From NCBI GenBank assembly GCA_016790225.1, contig JAEUOZ010000076.1:20770-84769 (forward strand): a stretch of 64,000 nt of DNA. Direction: 5' to 3'. The notes beneath the pieces are model-generated. The model had not been told where the DNA came from. It made no database searches and saw nothing but the letters and a program-made list of their open reading frames with translations. Below, piece by piece: positions 29,217 to 37,652 of this stretch (the first letter of the stretch is position 1; the number at the start of each line of letters is the position of its first letter). Source of the DNA: Rubrivivax sp. (GTDB lineage: Bacteria > Pseudomonadota > Gammaproteobacteria > Burkholderiales > Burkholderiaceae). Both the position numbers and the translations under genes were made by a program.

Positions 29217-30620
29217 TCAGGGAGCCGGCCTGGACGCCGCGCGAGCGCCTTCGCCGGCGCCCGCGTTGGGCGCTGGGCCCTGGCCGGTCTTGTCTGCAGG
29301 CTTCTCGCCGGCCTTCTCGATCGCCTTTTCCCCCGGCGCGCCCTTGGCGCCCGGGGCAGCGGCCCCGGGCGGGCGGCCACCGCCCTGCGGCTTGTCGATG
29401 TCGACCACGCGCACCGGCAGCGCGTCGCCCCGCGCCAGCCGGGCCTGGCCCGCCGTGACCACCGTGTCGCCTGCGGCGACGCCTTCCAGGATCTCGACCT
29501 TGCCCGGCACGCGCAGGCCGATGCGCGCTTCCAGCCGCTGGGAGACAGGGCCCTTGGGGCCTTGCACCACCTTGAAGAGAAACTGCTTGCCCGCCAGCGG
29601 GACCAGGGCTTCCTCGGGCACCAGCACCGCCGCAGGCCGCGCGCCGAAGACGACCCGGGCCCGCGCAAACATGCCGGGCCGCAGCGCGCCTTCGGTGTTG
29701 CGCAATTCGGCGCGCACCAGCAGCGCCCGGCCATTGGCATCGACCTGGGAATCCAGCGCGGTCACGGTGCCGCTGAAGTTCCGGCCCGGCAAGGCGTCGA
29801 TCTGGGCTTCGACCGATCGGCCCGGCCGAACCTGGGGCACGTAGCGCTCAGGCAGGCGGAAATCGAGAAAGACCGAGCCGACATCGTCCAGCGTCACGAC
29901 ATCGGCGCCATCCTTGAGGTAATCGCCAACATGGACGCTGCGGATGCCGGCCACGGCATCAAAGGGCGCCAGCACCCGCATGCGCGACATCTGCGCCTGG
30001 GCCAGCGCCACCTGCGCCTGGGCCACCTCCAGCGCGGCGGCGTTCTGATCGACCGCGCTCTGGCTGACAAAATTCTGCGCCGCCAGCTCGCGGCTGCGCT
30101 GCAGGTTGGTACGCGCGATCTGTGCCTGCGCCTCGGCCTGCTTCAGCTGCGCGGACTGCAGGGTGTCATCCAGCTGCAGCAGCAACTGGCCCTTGCGCAC
30201 GCGCGCGCCATCTTCGAAACCGAGCACGGCGATCCGTCCGCTGACCTCGGGCCGCAGCACCACGCTGCGGCGCGCACGCACCGTGCCCACGGCCTGGGCG
30301 TCGTCTTCCAGGCGTGCGCTCTCGGCCTTGGCCACTTCGACGGTCACCGGGCCGCCGGGGCCACCGGGGCCGCCCGGTCCGCCACCGGCCTTGCCACTCG
30401 CAGCGCCCGGGCCACCGGCACCCGGTGCCCCAGGGGCGCCGCCGCCGCCAGCCGCACCCGGCCCGCCAGCCATGGGGCCGGCACCCGCGCCCTTGCCATC
30501 ACCCGGTGCTGCAGCCAGACCTGAAGCGGCGCCTGATCCGGCCGGTCGCTGGACGTACCAGGCCGCCACGGCAGCCAGTGCAAGGCCGAGCAAGGCCAGG
30601 ATCAATTGGGGACGCTTCAT
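29217..30620 (-). CDS. RND efflux periplasmic adaptor (membrane fusion protein)
   Basis: A 467-residue adaptor with an N-terminal membrane anchor (residues 5-22), a collagen-like Gly/Pro/Ala linker of about 70 residues (repeated GGP), then the barrel-sandwich and alpha-hairpin region (about 95-210), a beta-barrel and the membrane-proximal domain. A second disordered tail of about 60 residues (Ala, Gly, Lys, Pro) closes it. Both low-complexity tails are longer than usual. It bridges the RND pump to an outer-membrane channel that is not encoded here. It is first in the two-gene operon. Confidence 0.92.
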   Translation of the reverse strand: MKRPQLILALLGLALAAVAAWYVQRPAGSGAASGLAAAPGDGKGAGAGPMAGGPGAAGGGGAPGAPGAGGPGAASGKAGGGPGGPGGPGGPVTVEVAKAESARLEDDAQAVGTVRARRSVVLRPEVSGRIAVLGFEDGARVRKGQLLLQLDDTLQSAQLKQAEAQAQIARTNLQRSRELAAQNFVSQSAVDQNAAALEVAQAQVALAQAQMSRMRVLAPFDAVAGIRSVHVGDYLKDGADVVTLDDVGSVFLDFRLPERYVPQVRPGRSVEAQIDALPGRNFSGTVTALDSQVDANGRALLVRAELRNTEGALRPGMFARARVVFGARPAAVLVPEEALVPLAGKQFLFKVVQGPKGPVSQRLEARIGLRVPGKVEILEGVAAGDTVVTAGQARLARGDALPVRVVDIDKPQGGGRPPGAAAPGAKGAPGEKAIEKAGEKPADKTGQGPAPNAGAGEGARAASRPAP

Positions 30621-30776
30621 CTTGTGTCGGAATGCTTCGAGAGCTGCTCAATGTAGCTGCTGAAGGCCCCAGCCCTCAGCGGGCTTTCAAGGATGGCGCA
30701 CAGGCTCGACCAAGGGATCCCGGCCGCGTTCCGCGTTGACGGAAGGAGGCCATGCGCCGGCTCGGGCTGCGGCCGC

Positions 30777-31229
30777 TCAGCCCGGCCTGCTCTGGGCCGC
30801 GAGCACGCCCCGATTGGCCAGCGCATCCGCGCGCTCGTTGCCCGGATCGCCGCTGTGGCCGCGCACCCAGCGCCACTCGATGCGATGCGCCTGGACCAGC
30901 GTGTCCAGCTTCATCCACAGGTCCACGTTCTTCACGGGCTTGTTGTCCGCCGTGCGCCAGCCACGCCGCTTCCAGTTGTGGATCCAGCTCGTGATGCCGT
31001 TGCGGACATATTCGCTGTCGAGGAAGAGCACGACCTCCGATCGCACTTCCAGCGCGGCCAGCGCCTCGATCACCGCCGTCATTTCCATGCGGTTGTTGGT
31101 GGTCGCCGCCTCGCCACCCCAGAGCTCGCGCTCCTGGGTTTCGCTGCGCAGCCAGGCGCCCCAGCCGCCAGGCCCTGGATTGCCCTTGCAGGCGCCATCG
31201 GTGTAGATCGTGATGCGAGGTGAGGTCAT
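30777..31229 (-). CDS. rnhA: Ribonuclease HI
   Basis: RNase HI cuts the RNA strand of RNA-DNA hybrids. The 150-residue protein has the four acidic metal ligands at the usual places: Asp in [14 protein letters not shown], Glu in NNRMEMTA, Asp in LDSEYV and Asp in GNERADALA, plus the His of GHSG. Length is normal. It follows the methyltransferase gene on the same strand by 66 bp, an arrangement common in Burkholderiales. The 156-bp gap after it shows no gene. Confidence 0.97.
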   Translation of the reverse strand: MTSPRITIYTDGACKGNPGPGGWGAWLRSETQERELWGGEAATTNNRMEMTAVIEALAALEVRSEVVLFLDSEYVRNGITSWIHNWKRRGWRTADNKPVKNVDLWMKLDTLVQAHRIEWRWVRGHSGDPGNERADALANRGVLAAQSRPG

Positions 31230-31295
31230 GGAGTCGAAGCGCCCCGCAGGCGCGTTGAACGGCCCACAGGCCGGAAGGGCGCAGCCGAAGGCCGT

Positions 31296-32138
31296 TCAGA
31301 TCACGGGCTCTTCGGCGCTCTTGCGTCGCCGCTGAGCCACGACCGCCGGTGCCGCAGCCAGGGCCTTGGCCGGCCGACGAGCCAGGCCGACCAGGCGCAT
31401 GCCGCGCACGCGCTTGACGGCCTCGATGGCGTAGACGCCACCCAGCACGGGCCACCAATGTGATCCGATGCGGTCCATCCAGGCCATGCGGTCCAAGGCT
31501 TTCTGCGTCTGGTGCGGCGGGCGCCAGCAGCCGAAGCGCCCGCCCTGGATCTCGAAGCTCAGCAGGCGCAGCCAGTCGCGCACGCGGCGATAGCCGAGGA
31601 ACTCCGCCGCGTGCGAGGCGCGGCCCCGCTCGGCATGGGCCACGCCCAGGCGCGCGCCCCAGCCGGCCCGCTGCCGGATGCCCCACAGGCTGGCCGGGTT
31701 GAAGCCCAGGATCACCACGCGCCCTTCGGGCACCAGCACCCGTTCCACCTCGGCCAGGGTGGCGTGCGGATCGCGCGCCAGCTCCAGCGTGTGCGGCAGC
31801 AGGATCAGATCGATGCTGGCCTGCGGAAAGGGCAGCGCGTCGTACTCGCAGTGCAGCGCCACGGGCAGCTCGGGCGACTGCGTGCTGATCGAGGCATCTT
31901 CCGGCGGCGGCATCTCGATGGGCTCCGGCTCGGAGAGGCCGTCATGCGCCACCCAGCGGTGCGGCATGCGGTTGGCGCGCAGGCCGTCCAGCTCCGGCAG
32001 GCCCAGCTGCAAGGCGTGGTAGCCGAAGGCGTCTGCCACCGCGCGGTCCGCCTGACGCTGGGACCAGGCCAGCGCGTAGCGGCCGGCCGGGGAAGCCAGC
32101 CAGGGGCCGATCTCTATAATTCGCTGCACGTCTGGCAT
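31296..32138 (-). CDS. Class I SAM-dependent methyltransferase-like protein
   Basis: A 280-residue protein with a methyltransferase-like core around residues 100-160 (LPFPQASIDLILLPHTLEL and VLVPEGRVVILGFNP), as in methyltransferase type 11 proteins that always sit beside gloB and rnhA in this group. The usual N-terminal SAM loop (E/DxGxGxG) is not recognisable, so catalytic activity is uncertain. The C-terminus is basic (QRRRKSAEEPVI). The ATG at 32138 shares the palindrome CATG with the gloB start on the other strand. Substrate unknown. Confidence 0.8.
   Translation of the reverse strand: MPDVQRIIEIGPWLASPAGRYALAWSQRQADRAVADAFGYHALQLGLPELDGLRANRMPHRWVAHDGLSEPEPIEMPPPEDASISTQSPELPVALHCEYDALPFPQASIDLILLPHTLELARDPHATLAEVERVLVPEGRVVILGFNPASLWGIRQRAGWGARLGVAHAERGRASHAAEFLGYRRVRDWLRLLSFEIQGGRFGCWRPPHQTQKALDRMAWMDRIGSHWWPVLGGVYAIEAVKRVRGMRLVGLARRPAKALAAAPAVVAQRRRKSAEEPVI
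32115..32120 (+). promoter_or_regulatory. Perfect -10 box of gloB inside the divergent methyltransferase gene
   Basis: TATAAT lies 16 nt before the gloB ATG and falls within codons 7-8 of the divergent methyltransferase. A match to -35 is weak at 17-bp spacing (GAAGCC). The leader would be about 10 nt and has no clear ribosome site. Confidence 0.65.
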
Positions 32139-32910
32139 GAACGTCACCGCACTCCCCGCCTTCACGGACAACTACATCTGGATGCTGCAGGACGGTGTCG
32201 GCGCCGCCGTCGTCGATCCGGGCGACGCCGCACCCGTCGAGGAGGCGCTCGATCGCCAGGGCCTCACGCTTCGGGCCATTCTAGTGACGCACCATCACGC
32301 CGATCACGTCGGCGGCATCGACGCCTTGCGCCCGCGCCTGCAGGGCCCCGTCTACGGGCCGGCGGCCGAACACATTCCGGGCCCCTTCGTCCCCTTGCGC
32401 GAGGGCGATGACATCGAGGTGCTGGGTCTGCAATTGCGGGTGCTGTCCGTGCCGGGCCATACGGCGGGCCATATCGCCTACCACCTGGCCCACACACCCT
32501 CCGGCAGGCCCTGGCTCTTTTGCGGCGACACGCTGTTCAGCGCCGGCTGCGGTCGGCTGTTCGAGGGCACACCGGCGCAGATGCATGACTCGCTGTCGCG
32601 GCTGGCCGCCCTGCCGGCCCAGACCGAGGTCTATTGCACCCACGAGTACACGCTCTCGAACCTGCGGTTTGCGTTGGCGGTCGAGCCGCACAACGCCGAT
32701 CTCCAGGCCGCCTGGCTGCGTTGCCAGGCACTGCGCGAAGCCGGCCGCATCACGCTGCCTTCGAGCATCGGCCAGGAGCGGCTGATCAATCCCTTCCTCC
32801 GCTGTGAAACGCCCGAAGTGGCGGCCAGCGCGCAGGCCCATGGCGCGGGAGGCAATGCGCCGGTGGCGGTCTTCGCTGCTTTGCGCGAATGGAAGAACCA
32901 CTTTCGATGA
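32137..32910 (+). CDS. gloB: Hydroxyacylglutathione hydrolase (glyoxalase II)
   Basis: Hydrolyses S-lactoylglutathione to lactate and glutathione, the last step of methylglyoxal detoxification. The 257-residue metallo-beta-lactamase-fold protein has the binuclear metal motif THHHADHVGG, further ligands in PGHTAGH and FCGDTLF, and the glutathione-binding CTHEYTLSNLRF. Length is normal. Its start codon overlaps that of the divergent methyltransferase, and its stop overlaps the start of the lytic transglycosylase (ATGA). Confidence 0.96.
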   Translation: MNVTALPAFTDNYIWMLQDGVGAAVVDPGDAAPVEEALDRQGLTLRAILVTHHHADHVGGIDALRPRLQGPVYGPAAEHIPGPFVPLREGDDIEVLGLQLRVLSVPGHTAGHIAYHLAHTPSGRPWLFCGDTLFSAGCGRLFEGTPAQMHDSLSRLAALPAQTEVYCTHEYTLSNLRFALAVEPHNADLQAAWLRCQALREAGRITLPSSIGQERLINPFLRCETPEVAASAQAHGAGGNAPVAVFAALREWKNHFR

Positions 32911-34745
32911 CACCCCCGCACCGCATGCGGCGCGTCTTCGCGCTCGCGCTGATGGCGCAAGCCCTGATGGGGTCCGCGCTGCAGGCGCGCGCCTCGGAAG
33001 GCCCGGACGAACCGCCGCGCGCCGAAAGCCTGCCTCAGAACACCCCCGCTACCGTGCCTGCGGCCCAGCCGCCTGTGGCGCCTGCCGCAGCCACGGCAGG
33101 TGCTGCAGCATCGGCGGCCGCCTCGACGCCCGCGCCGGCCCCGGGCACATCGCCAGCACGGGCCCCGGCTGCCGCCGGCGTACCCGCTGCCGTGCCTGGA
33201 ACGGGCTCCCTTTCAGCCCCTCTTCCGGCACCCACACCGGCACCCGCACCGGCACCCACACCAGCATCCGCGCCGCTGTCCGCGTCGCCCTCCGCGGACA
33301 CGCCGGCCAGAGCCGCTGCCGCTCCACCTCAGCCAGCACCTGCTGCGGGATCGGGACCCGGCGGCACAGACCCCGGCGTGGTCGGCACGGAGGCCGCCCC
33401 GCGCGTGCAGGACGTGGTCGAGCAACCGGCGCTGTACGAAGACTTGTGGGCCCGCGTGCGCAAGCACTATGCGATCCCGGCTCTCGACAACGAGCTCGTC
33501 CGCAAATGGGAGAGCTACTACAGCTCGCGCCCCGACTATCTGCAGCGCATGTTCGAGCGCGGCGGCCGCTACCTCTTCCACATCGTCGAAGAGGTCTCGC
33601 GCCGCGGCATGCCCAGCGAGCTGGCGCTGCTGCCCTTCATCGAGAGCGCGTTCAACCCGCTCGCCATGTCGTCGGCCAGGGCGTCAGGCATCTGGCAGTT
33701 CATGCCCGCCACGGGCCGGCACTTCGATCTGCGCCAGAACATCTTTCGTGATGACCGTCGCAGCGTCGTCGACTCCACCCGTGCCGCGCTGGATTACCTG
33801 CAGCAGCTGCACGGCATGTTCGGCGACTGGCGCCTGGCGCTGGCTGCCTACAACTGGGGCCAGGGCAATGTCGGCCGCGCACAGGCCAGCAACCGGCGCC
33901 GCGGGCAAGGCCTGGAGTACACCGATCTGGTGATGCCGGACGAGACGCGAAACTACGTGCCCAAGCTGCAGGCGATCGCCAATCTGGTGGCGCGGCCCCA
34001 GCAGTTCGGGCTTCAGCTGCCGCCGCTGCTGAACCACCCGTACTTCCTCACGGTCGAGGTGGATCGCGACATCGACGTCGCCCTCGTGATCCGCCTGGCC
34101 GGGCTGAGTCAGGACGAGTTCCAGGCCCTGAATCCGCAGATGAACAAGCCCGTGATCCTGGCCGCCGGCACGCCCCAGCTGCTGCTGCCCTTCGAGAGTG
34201 CGCGGCGGTTTCAGCGCGAGGTGCTCGATCACCGCGGGCCGTTTGCCACCTGGACGGCCTGGGTGGCGCCGCGCACGCTCAAGCCCTCGGAAGCGGCGCA
34301 GGCCGTCGGCATGAGCGAAGAGCGCCTGCGGGAGGTCAACCGCATCCCCCCGCGCATGATCGTCAAGGCCGGCTCCACGCTGCTGGTGCCGCGCGGCGCT
34401 TCGGTGCAGCGCGATGTCTCCGAGCACCTGGCCGATACGGCCACCATGCTGCTGGCGCCCGAAGCCTCCCCTGGGCGCAAGCGCACGGTGCGTGCGGGCC
34501 CGCGGGGCGAAACAGTGGCCGCGATGGCGCGGCGGCTGCGCGTGAATCCGGTTCAGCTGGCCAGCTGGAACGGGGTCGCCGCAGGCGCCAGCTTCAAGCC
34601 CAATCAGGCCGTGGTGGTCTTCTCCGCACCGGTCAGGACGGCCGCACGCGCGCAACCGTCCAAGGCCCGGGCAGGCGCGCGTGCACCCACCAAGGCCCGC
34701 GTGGCAGCCCAGCCCAAGCCGCCGGTGCGCGTGGCCAAGCGCTGA
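32907..34745 (+). CDS. mltD: Membrane-bound lytic murein transglycosylase D-like, with long Pro/Ala linker
   Basis: Cleaves the glycan strand of peptidoglycan to 1,6-anhydro products. The 612-residue protein has a signal peptide (residues 1-28), a disordered stretch rich in Pro, Ala, Thr and Ser (about 30-160, with PAPTPAPAP runs), the SLT domain with the catalytic Glu in LPFIESAFNP and the block SGIWQFMPATGR (about 230-270), and C-terminal LysM-like repeats. The end is very basic (Ala/Lys/Arg). The 130-residue linker is much longer than in E. coli MltD and could span the periplasm. Confidence 0.92.
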   Translation: MTPPHRMRRVFALALMAQALMGSALQARASEGPDEPPRAESLPQNTPATVPAAQPPVAPAAATAGAAASAAASTPAPAPGTSPARAPAAAGVPAAVPGTGSLSAPLPAPTPAPAPAPTPASAPLSASPSADTPARAAAAPPQPAPAAGSGPGGTDPGVVGTEAAPRVQDVVEQPALYEDLWARVRKHYAIPALDNELVRKWESYYSSRPDYLQRMFERGGRYLFHIVEEVSRRGMPSELALLPFIESAFNPLAMSSARASGIWQFMPATGRHFDLRQNIFRDDRRSVVDSTRAALDYLQQLHGMFGDWRLALAAYNWGQGNVGRAQASNRRRGQGLEYTDLVMPDETRNYVPKLQAIANLVARPQQFGLQLPPLLNHPYFLTVEVDRDIDVALVIRLAGLSQDEFQALNPQMNKPVILAAGTPQLLLPFESARRFQREVLDHRGPFATWTAWVAPRTLKPSEAAQAVGMSEERLREVNRIPPRMIVKAGSTLLVPRGASVQRDVSEHLADTATMLLAPEASPGRKRTVRAGPRGETVAAMARRLRVNPVQLASWNGVAAGASFKPNQAVVVFSAPVRTAARAQPSKARAGARAPTKARVAAQPKPPVRVAKR

Positions 34746-34787
34746 ATCCTCCTTGCGTGCGCCGTCGGCCGGCAGGCGCTGAGCCCG

Positions 34788-35378
34788 TCAGCGACGATCC
34801 GCCAGGGCGTGGGCGATGGTGCCCAGATCGACGTACTCGAGTTCGCTGCCCACCGGCACGCCCCGCGCGAGACGCGTGACCTTCAGGCCGCGCGTCTTCA
34901 AGGCCTCGGCCGCGGCATGGGCGGTGGCCTCGCCTTCCGCCGTAAAACTGGTGGCCAGGATCACTTCCTGCACCACGCCATCACCCGCGCGTTCCATCAG
35001 GCGAACCAGCCCGATGTCGCCTGCGCCCACACCATCCAGCGGGCTCAGGCGACCCATGAGGACAAAGTACAGCCCCTTGAAGCTGCCGCTGCGCTCCATC
35101 GCCGCCTGATCGGCCGGTGTCTCGACGACGCACAGCAGCTGGGCATCGCGTGACGCATCGGCACAGGTGCGGCACAGCGCCGATTCGGCGAAGGTATGGC
35201 ATCGCTCGCAGTGCCCCACACGCGCCACCGCCTGCGACAGCGCCTCCGACAGGCGCCGCGCGGCGGGCCGGTCGTGTTGCAGCAGGTGAAAGGCCATGCG
35301 CTGCGCCGACTTCTGGCCCACGCCAGGCAGGGCTCGCAGGGCCTCGATGAGCCCTGTGAGGACCGGTTCTTCAGCCAT
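34788..35378 (-). CDS. recR: Recombination mediator RecR
   Basis: RecR works with RecO/RecF to load RecA on gapped DNA. The 196-residue protein has the N-terminal helix-hairpin-helix ([17 protein letters not shown]), the four-Cys zinc finger [16 protein letters not shown] and a Toprim domain with [12 protein letters not shown]. Length is normal. It is last in the dnaX-ybaB-recR unit; 33 bp separate it from ybaB. Confidence 0.97.
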   Translation of the reverse strand: MAEEPVLTGLIEALRALPGVGQKSAQRMAFHLLQHDRPAARRLSEALSQAVARVGHCERCHTFAESALCRTCADASRDAQLLCVVETPADQAAMERSGSFKGLYFVLMGRLSPLDGVGAGDIGLVRLMERAGDGVVQEVILATSFTAEGEATAHAAAEALKTRGLKVTRLARGVPVGSELEYVDLGTIAHALADRR

Positions 35379-35411
35379 CCTGCCAGGGGCCTGCCACGGC
35401 AGCCGCGTGCA

Positions 35412-35738
35412 TCAGAACGGCAGCTTCATGCCCGGCGGCAGCTGCAGGCCCGCGGTCAGCTTGCCCATGCGCTCGGTGCTGAGCTCTTCGGCGCGCCGCA
35501 CGCCGTCATTGAAGGCCGCCGCCACGAGATCTTCCAGCATGTCCTTGTCGTCGGCCAGCAGGCTGGGGTCGATCGAGACCCGCTTCACATCGTGCTTGCA
35601 GGTCATCACGACCTTCACGAGGCCTGCGCCGGACTGGCCTTCCACTTCCAGCAGCGCCAGTTCGTCCTGAGCGCGCTTGAGGTTTTCCTGCATGGCCTGG
35701 GCCTGTTTCATCAGGCCGGCCAACTGGCCTTTCATCAT
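35412..35738 (-). CDS. ybaB: Nucleoid-associated protein YbaB/EbfC
   Basis: A 108-residue DNA-binding dimer of the YbaB/EbfC family, with the start [21 protein letters not shown] and the conserved [14 protein letters not shown]. It binds DNA and affects nucleoid structure. AAGGAA lies 8 nt before the first of two adjacent ATG codons. It sits in the invariant position between dnaX and recR. Confidence 0.96.
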   Translation of the reverse strand: MMKGQLAGLMKQAQAMQENLKRAQDELALLEVEGQSGAGLVKVVMTCKHDVKRVSIDPSLLADDKDMLEDLVAAAFNDGVRRAEELSTERMGKLTAGLQLPPGMKLPF

Positions 35739-35806
35739 GGTGCGGTTCCTTTCGGTTCAATGTCGTGATTCTGGGGGCGCGCGGGCGCGCCGGCTTCAGG
35801 GGCGCC

Positions 35807-37612
35807 TCAAAGGGGCTTGATCGAGCCGGGCACGAGGCGCGCCGTCTTGAACTGGGCCAGCAGCTCGCGCACCACCGGGTCATCCTGGATCGTCTGCTCG
35901 GCCAGGCGCTGGCGGCGCTCGCGCTCTGCAGCCTCGCGCTGGGCGGGCGTTCCGCGCGGCACACCGGCGTCGACGATCAGCTGCAAGGGCGCGCCCAGGG
36001 CTTCGGCCAAGGCCTGAACGAGCTTGTCGCGCAGGCCGGCCGAGCGCAGCGCCTCGTGTTCGGCGCACAGACGCCACTGCACCGGGCTGCGGGTCTCGTC
36101 CACCTCGATCAGACTGCTCTGCCAGGCCAGCTCGCGCACCAGGCCGCTGACCGCCGCGGTGTCGATCAGGCGCCGAACCAGCTCGTTCCAGCGCTCGCCA
36201 AGCTGCGCAGCCTCAGGCGACAGCGGGGCGGCTTGAGGCGGCGCGCCGGCAGCGGGAGGCAAACGCTCCAGCTCAGCCGCCTTGGCGATGCCAGGGCCGG
36301 CCTCGGCCTGCGTCGGGGCCGGGCTGGGCGCCGCCCGCACGGCGTTGGGTGGCGCGGGGACAGGGCTCGCCGGGCGGGCAGCCGGCTGCGCCAGGGCACC
36401 CGGCGCTGCCAGGGCTGGTTCCGCACGTCGAAGCACCGGCACAGGCACCCGCAGTGCCGCGCCGGCATCGGCCCGCAGTGCCGCCGCACGCGCCACACCG
36501 GCACTGGCAGTGCCCACCGGCGGAAACGCCAGGTAGCGCAGCAGCACCATCGAAAACGCGGCCGCTTCGTCGGACATCAGCGCCAGCTCTTCGCGCCCGC
36601 GCAGCGCCAGACTGAACAGAAGCTGCGTCTCTTCGGAGCTCATCAGGCCGGCCAGTTCGCGCAGCACCGGGGTCTCGGGCTCGTCATCCGCCAAGGCACC
36701 GGGAACGGCCTGCTCGACGGCCATCTGCTGCAGCGCAGCGGCGATCTGATCCAGCGTGGCGTCGAAGGAGGCGCCGCGCTCTCGCAGCTGGGCCACGGCC
36801 TGCAGCATGGCCGGGGCATCACGCTGAGCCAGGCAGCGGATCAGGGTGAAGGCCGCATCGCCTTGCGCCAGGCCCAGCATGGCACGCACCAGCCCTTCGT
36901 CGAAGCGGCCGCCGCCATAGGCGATGGCCTGATCGGTGAGCGACAAGGCATCGCGCATCGAGCCGCGCGCCGCGCGCGACAGCAGGCGCAAGGCACCTTC
37001 GTCGTGGGCCACGCCCTCCGCCCGCAGCACCTGGGCCAGGTGCGCGCGAACGGTCTCTGGCGCCATGGGCCGCAGGTTGAACTGCAGGCAGCGGCTCAGC
37101 ACCGTGGGCAGCATCTTCTCCGGATCCGTGGTCGCCAGCACGAACTTCAGGTAGGCCGGCGGCTCTTCCAGCGTCTTGAGCAGCGCGTTGAAGGCCTCCT
37201 TGGTCAGCTGGTGCGCTTCGTCGATCATGAAGACCTTGAAGCGGCCGACGCTGGGCTTGTAGGCCGCGCGCTCGATCATGTCGCGCACTTCATCGATGCC
37301 GCGGTTGGAGGCCGCGTCCATCTCGATGTAGTCGATGAAGCGGTCGGCGTCGATCTCCGTGCAGGCGCTGCACACGCCACAGGGCTCGTCGGTGATGCCG
37401 CCCTGCCCGTCCGTGCCGGTGCAGTTCAGGCTCTTGGCCAGGATGCGCGAGACGGTGGTCTTGCCGATGCCGCGGGTGCCGGTGAAGAGGTAGGCGTGGT
37501 GCAGGCGCTGCTGGCGCAAGGCGTTGCCCAGCGCACGCACGACGTGGTCCTGCCCGGCCATCTGCGCGAAGTTGTGCGGCCGGTACTTGCGGGCCAGGAC
37601 CACATAGCTCAT
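35807..37612 (-). CDS. dnaX: DNA polymerase III subunits gamma/tau
   Basis: The clamp-loader ATPase. The 601-residue protein has Walker A GTRGIGKTT (near residue 45), the zinc-binding Cys group around PCGVCSACTEID, Walker B FMIDEAHQL and the SRC sensor with the arginine finger. A Pro/Ala-rich linker (about 370-470) leads to the tau C-terminal domain that binds the polymerase and helicase. No A-rich slippery site of the E. coli type is seen in the gene, so a gamma form by that frameshift is not supported. It heads the dnaX-ybaB-recR operon. Confidence 0.96.
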   Translation of the reverse strand: MSYVVLARKYRPHNFAQMAGQDHVVRALGNALRQQRLHHAYLFTGTRGIGKTTVSRILAKSLNCTGTDGQGGITDEPCGVCSACTEIDADRFIDYIEMDAASNRGIDEVRDMIERAAYKPSVGRFKVFMIDEAHQLTKEAFNALLKTLEEPPAYLKFVLATTDPEKMLPTVLSRCLQFNLRPMAPETVRAHLAQVLRAEGVAHDEGALRLLSRAARGSMRDALSLTDQAIAYGGGRFDEGLVRAMLGLAQGDAAFTLIRCLAQRDAPAMLQAVAQLRERGASFDATLDQIAAALQQMAVEQAVPGALADDEPETPVLRELAGLMSSEETQLLFSLALRGREELALMSDEAAAFSMVLLRYLAFPPVGTASAGVARAAALRADAGAALRVPVPVLRRAEPALAAPGALAQPAARPASPVPAPPNAVRAAPSPAPTQAEAGPGIAKAAELERLPPAAGAPPQAAPLSPEAAQLGERWNELVRRLIDTAAVSGLVRELAWQSSLIEVDETRSPVQWRLCAEHEALRSAGLRDKLVQALAEALGAPLQLIVDAGVPRGTPAQREAAERERRQRLAEQTIQDDPVVRELLAQFKTARLVPGSIKPL

Positions 37613-37640
37613 CGAGGGGATTCTACGGTTGGCCCCCGCG

Positions 37641-37646
37641 GATAAT
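37641..37646 (+). promoter_or_regulatory. -10 box of the PurM-like gene (leaderless start)
   Basis: GATAAT lies exactly 6 nt before the ATG at 37653, so the transcript should begin at the start codon. No ribosome site precedes the ATG. The dnaX start on the other strand is 29 bp upstream of this box. Confidence 0.55.
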
Positions 37647-37652
37647 CGGCCG

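Noticed and set aside
35807..37612. Programmed frameshift in dnaX to make gamma
   Set aside because: No A-AAA-AAG type slippery run is present in the gene; the tau form alone is supported.
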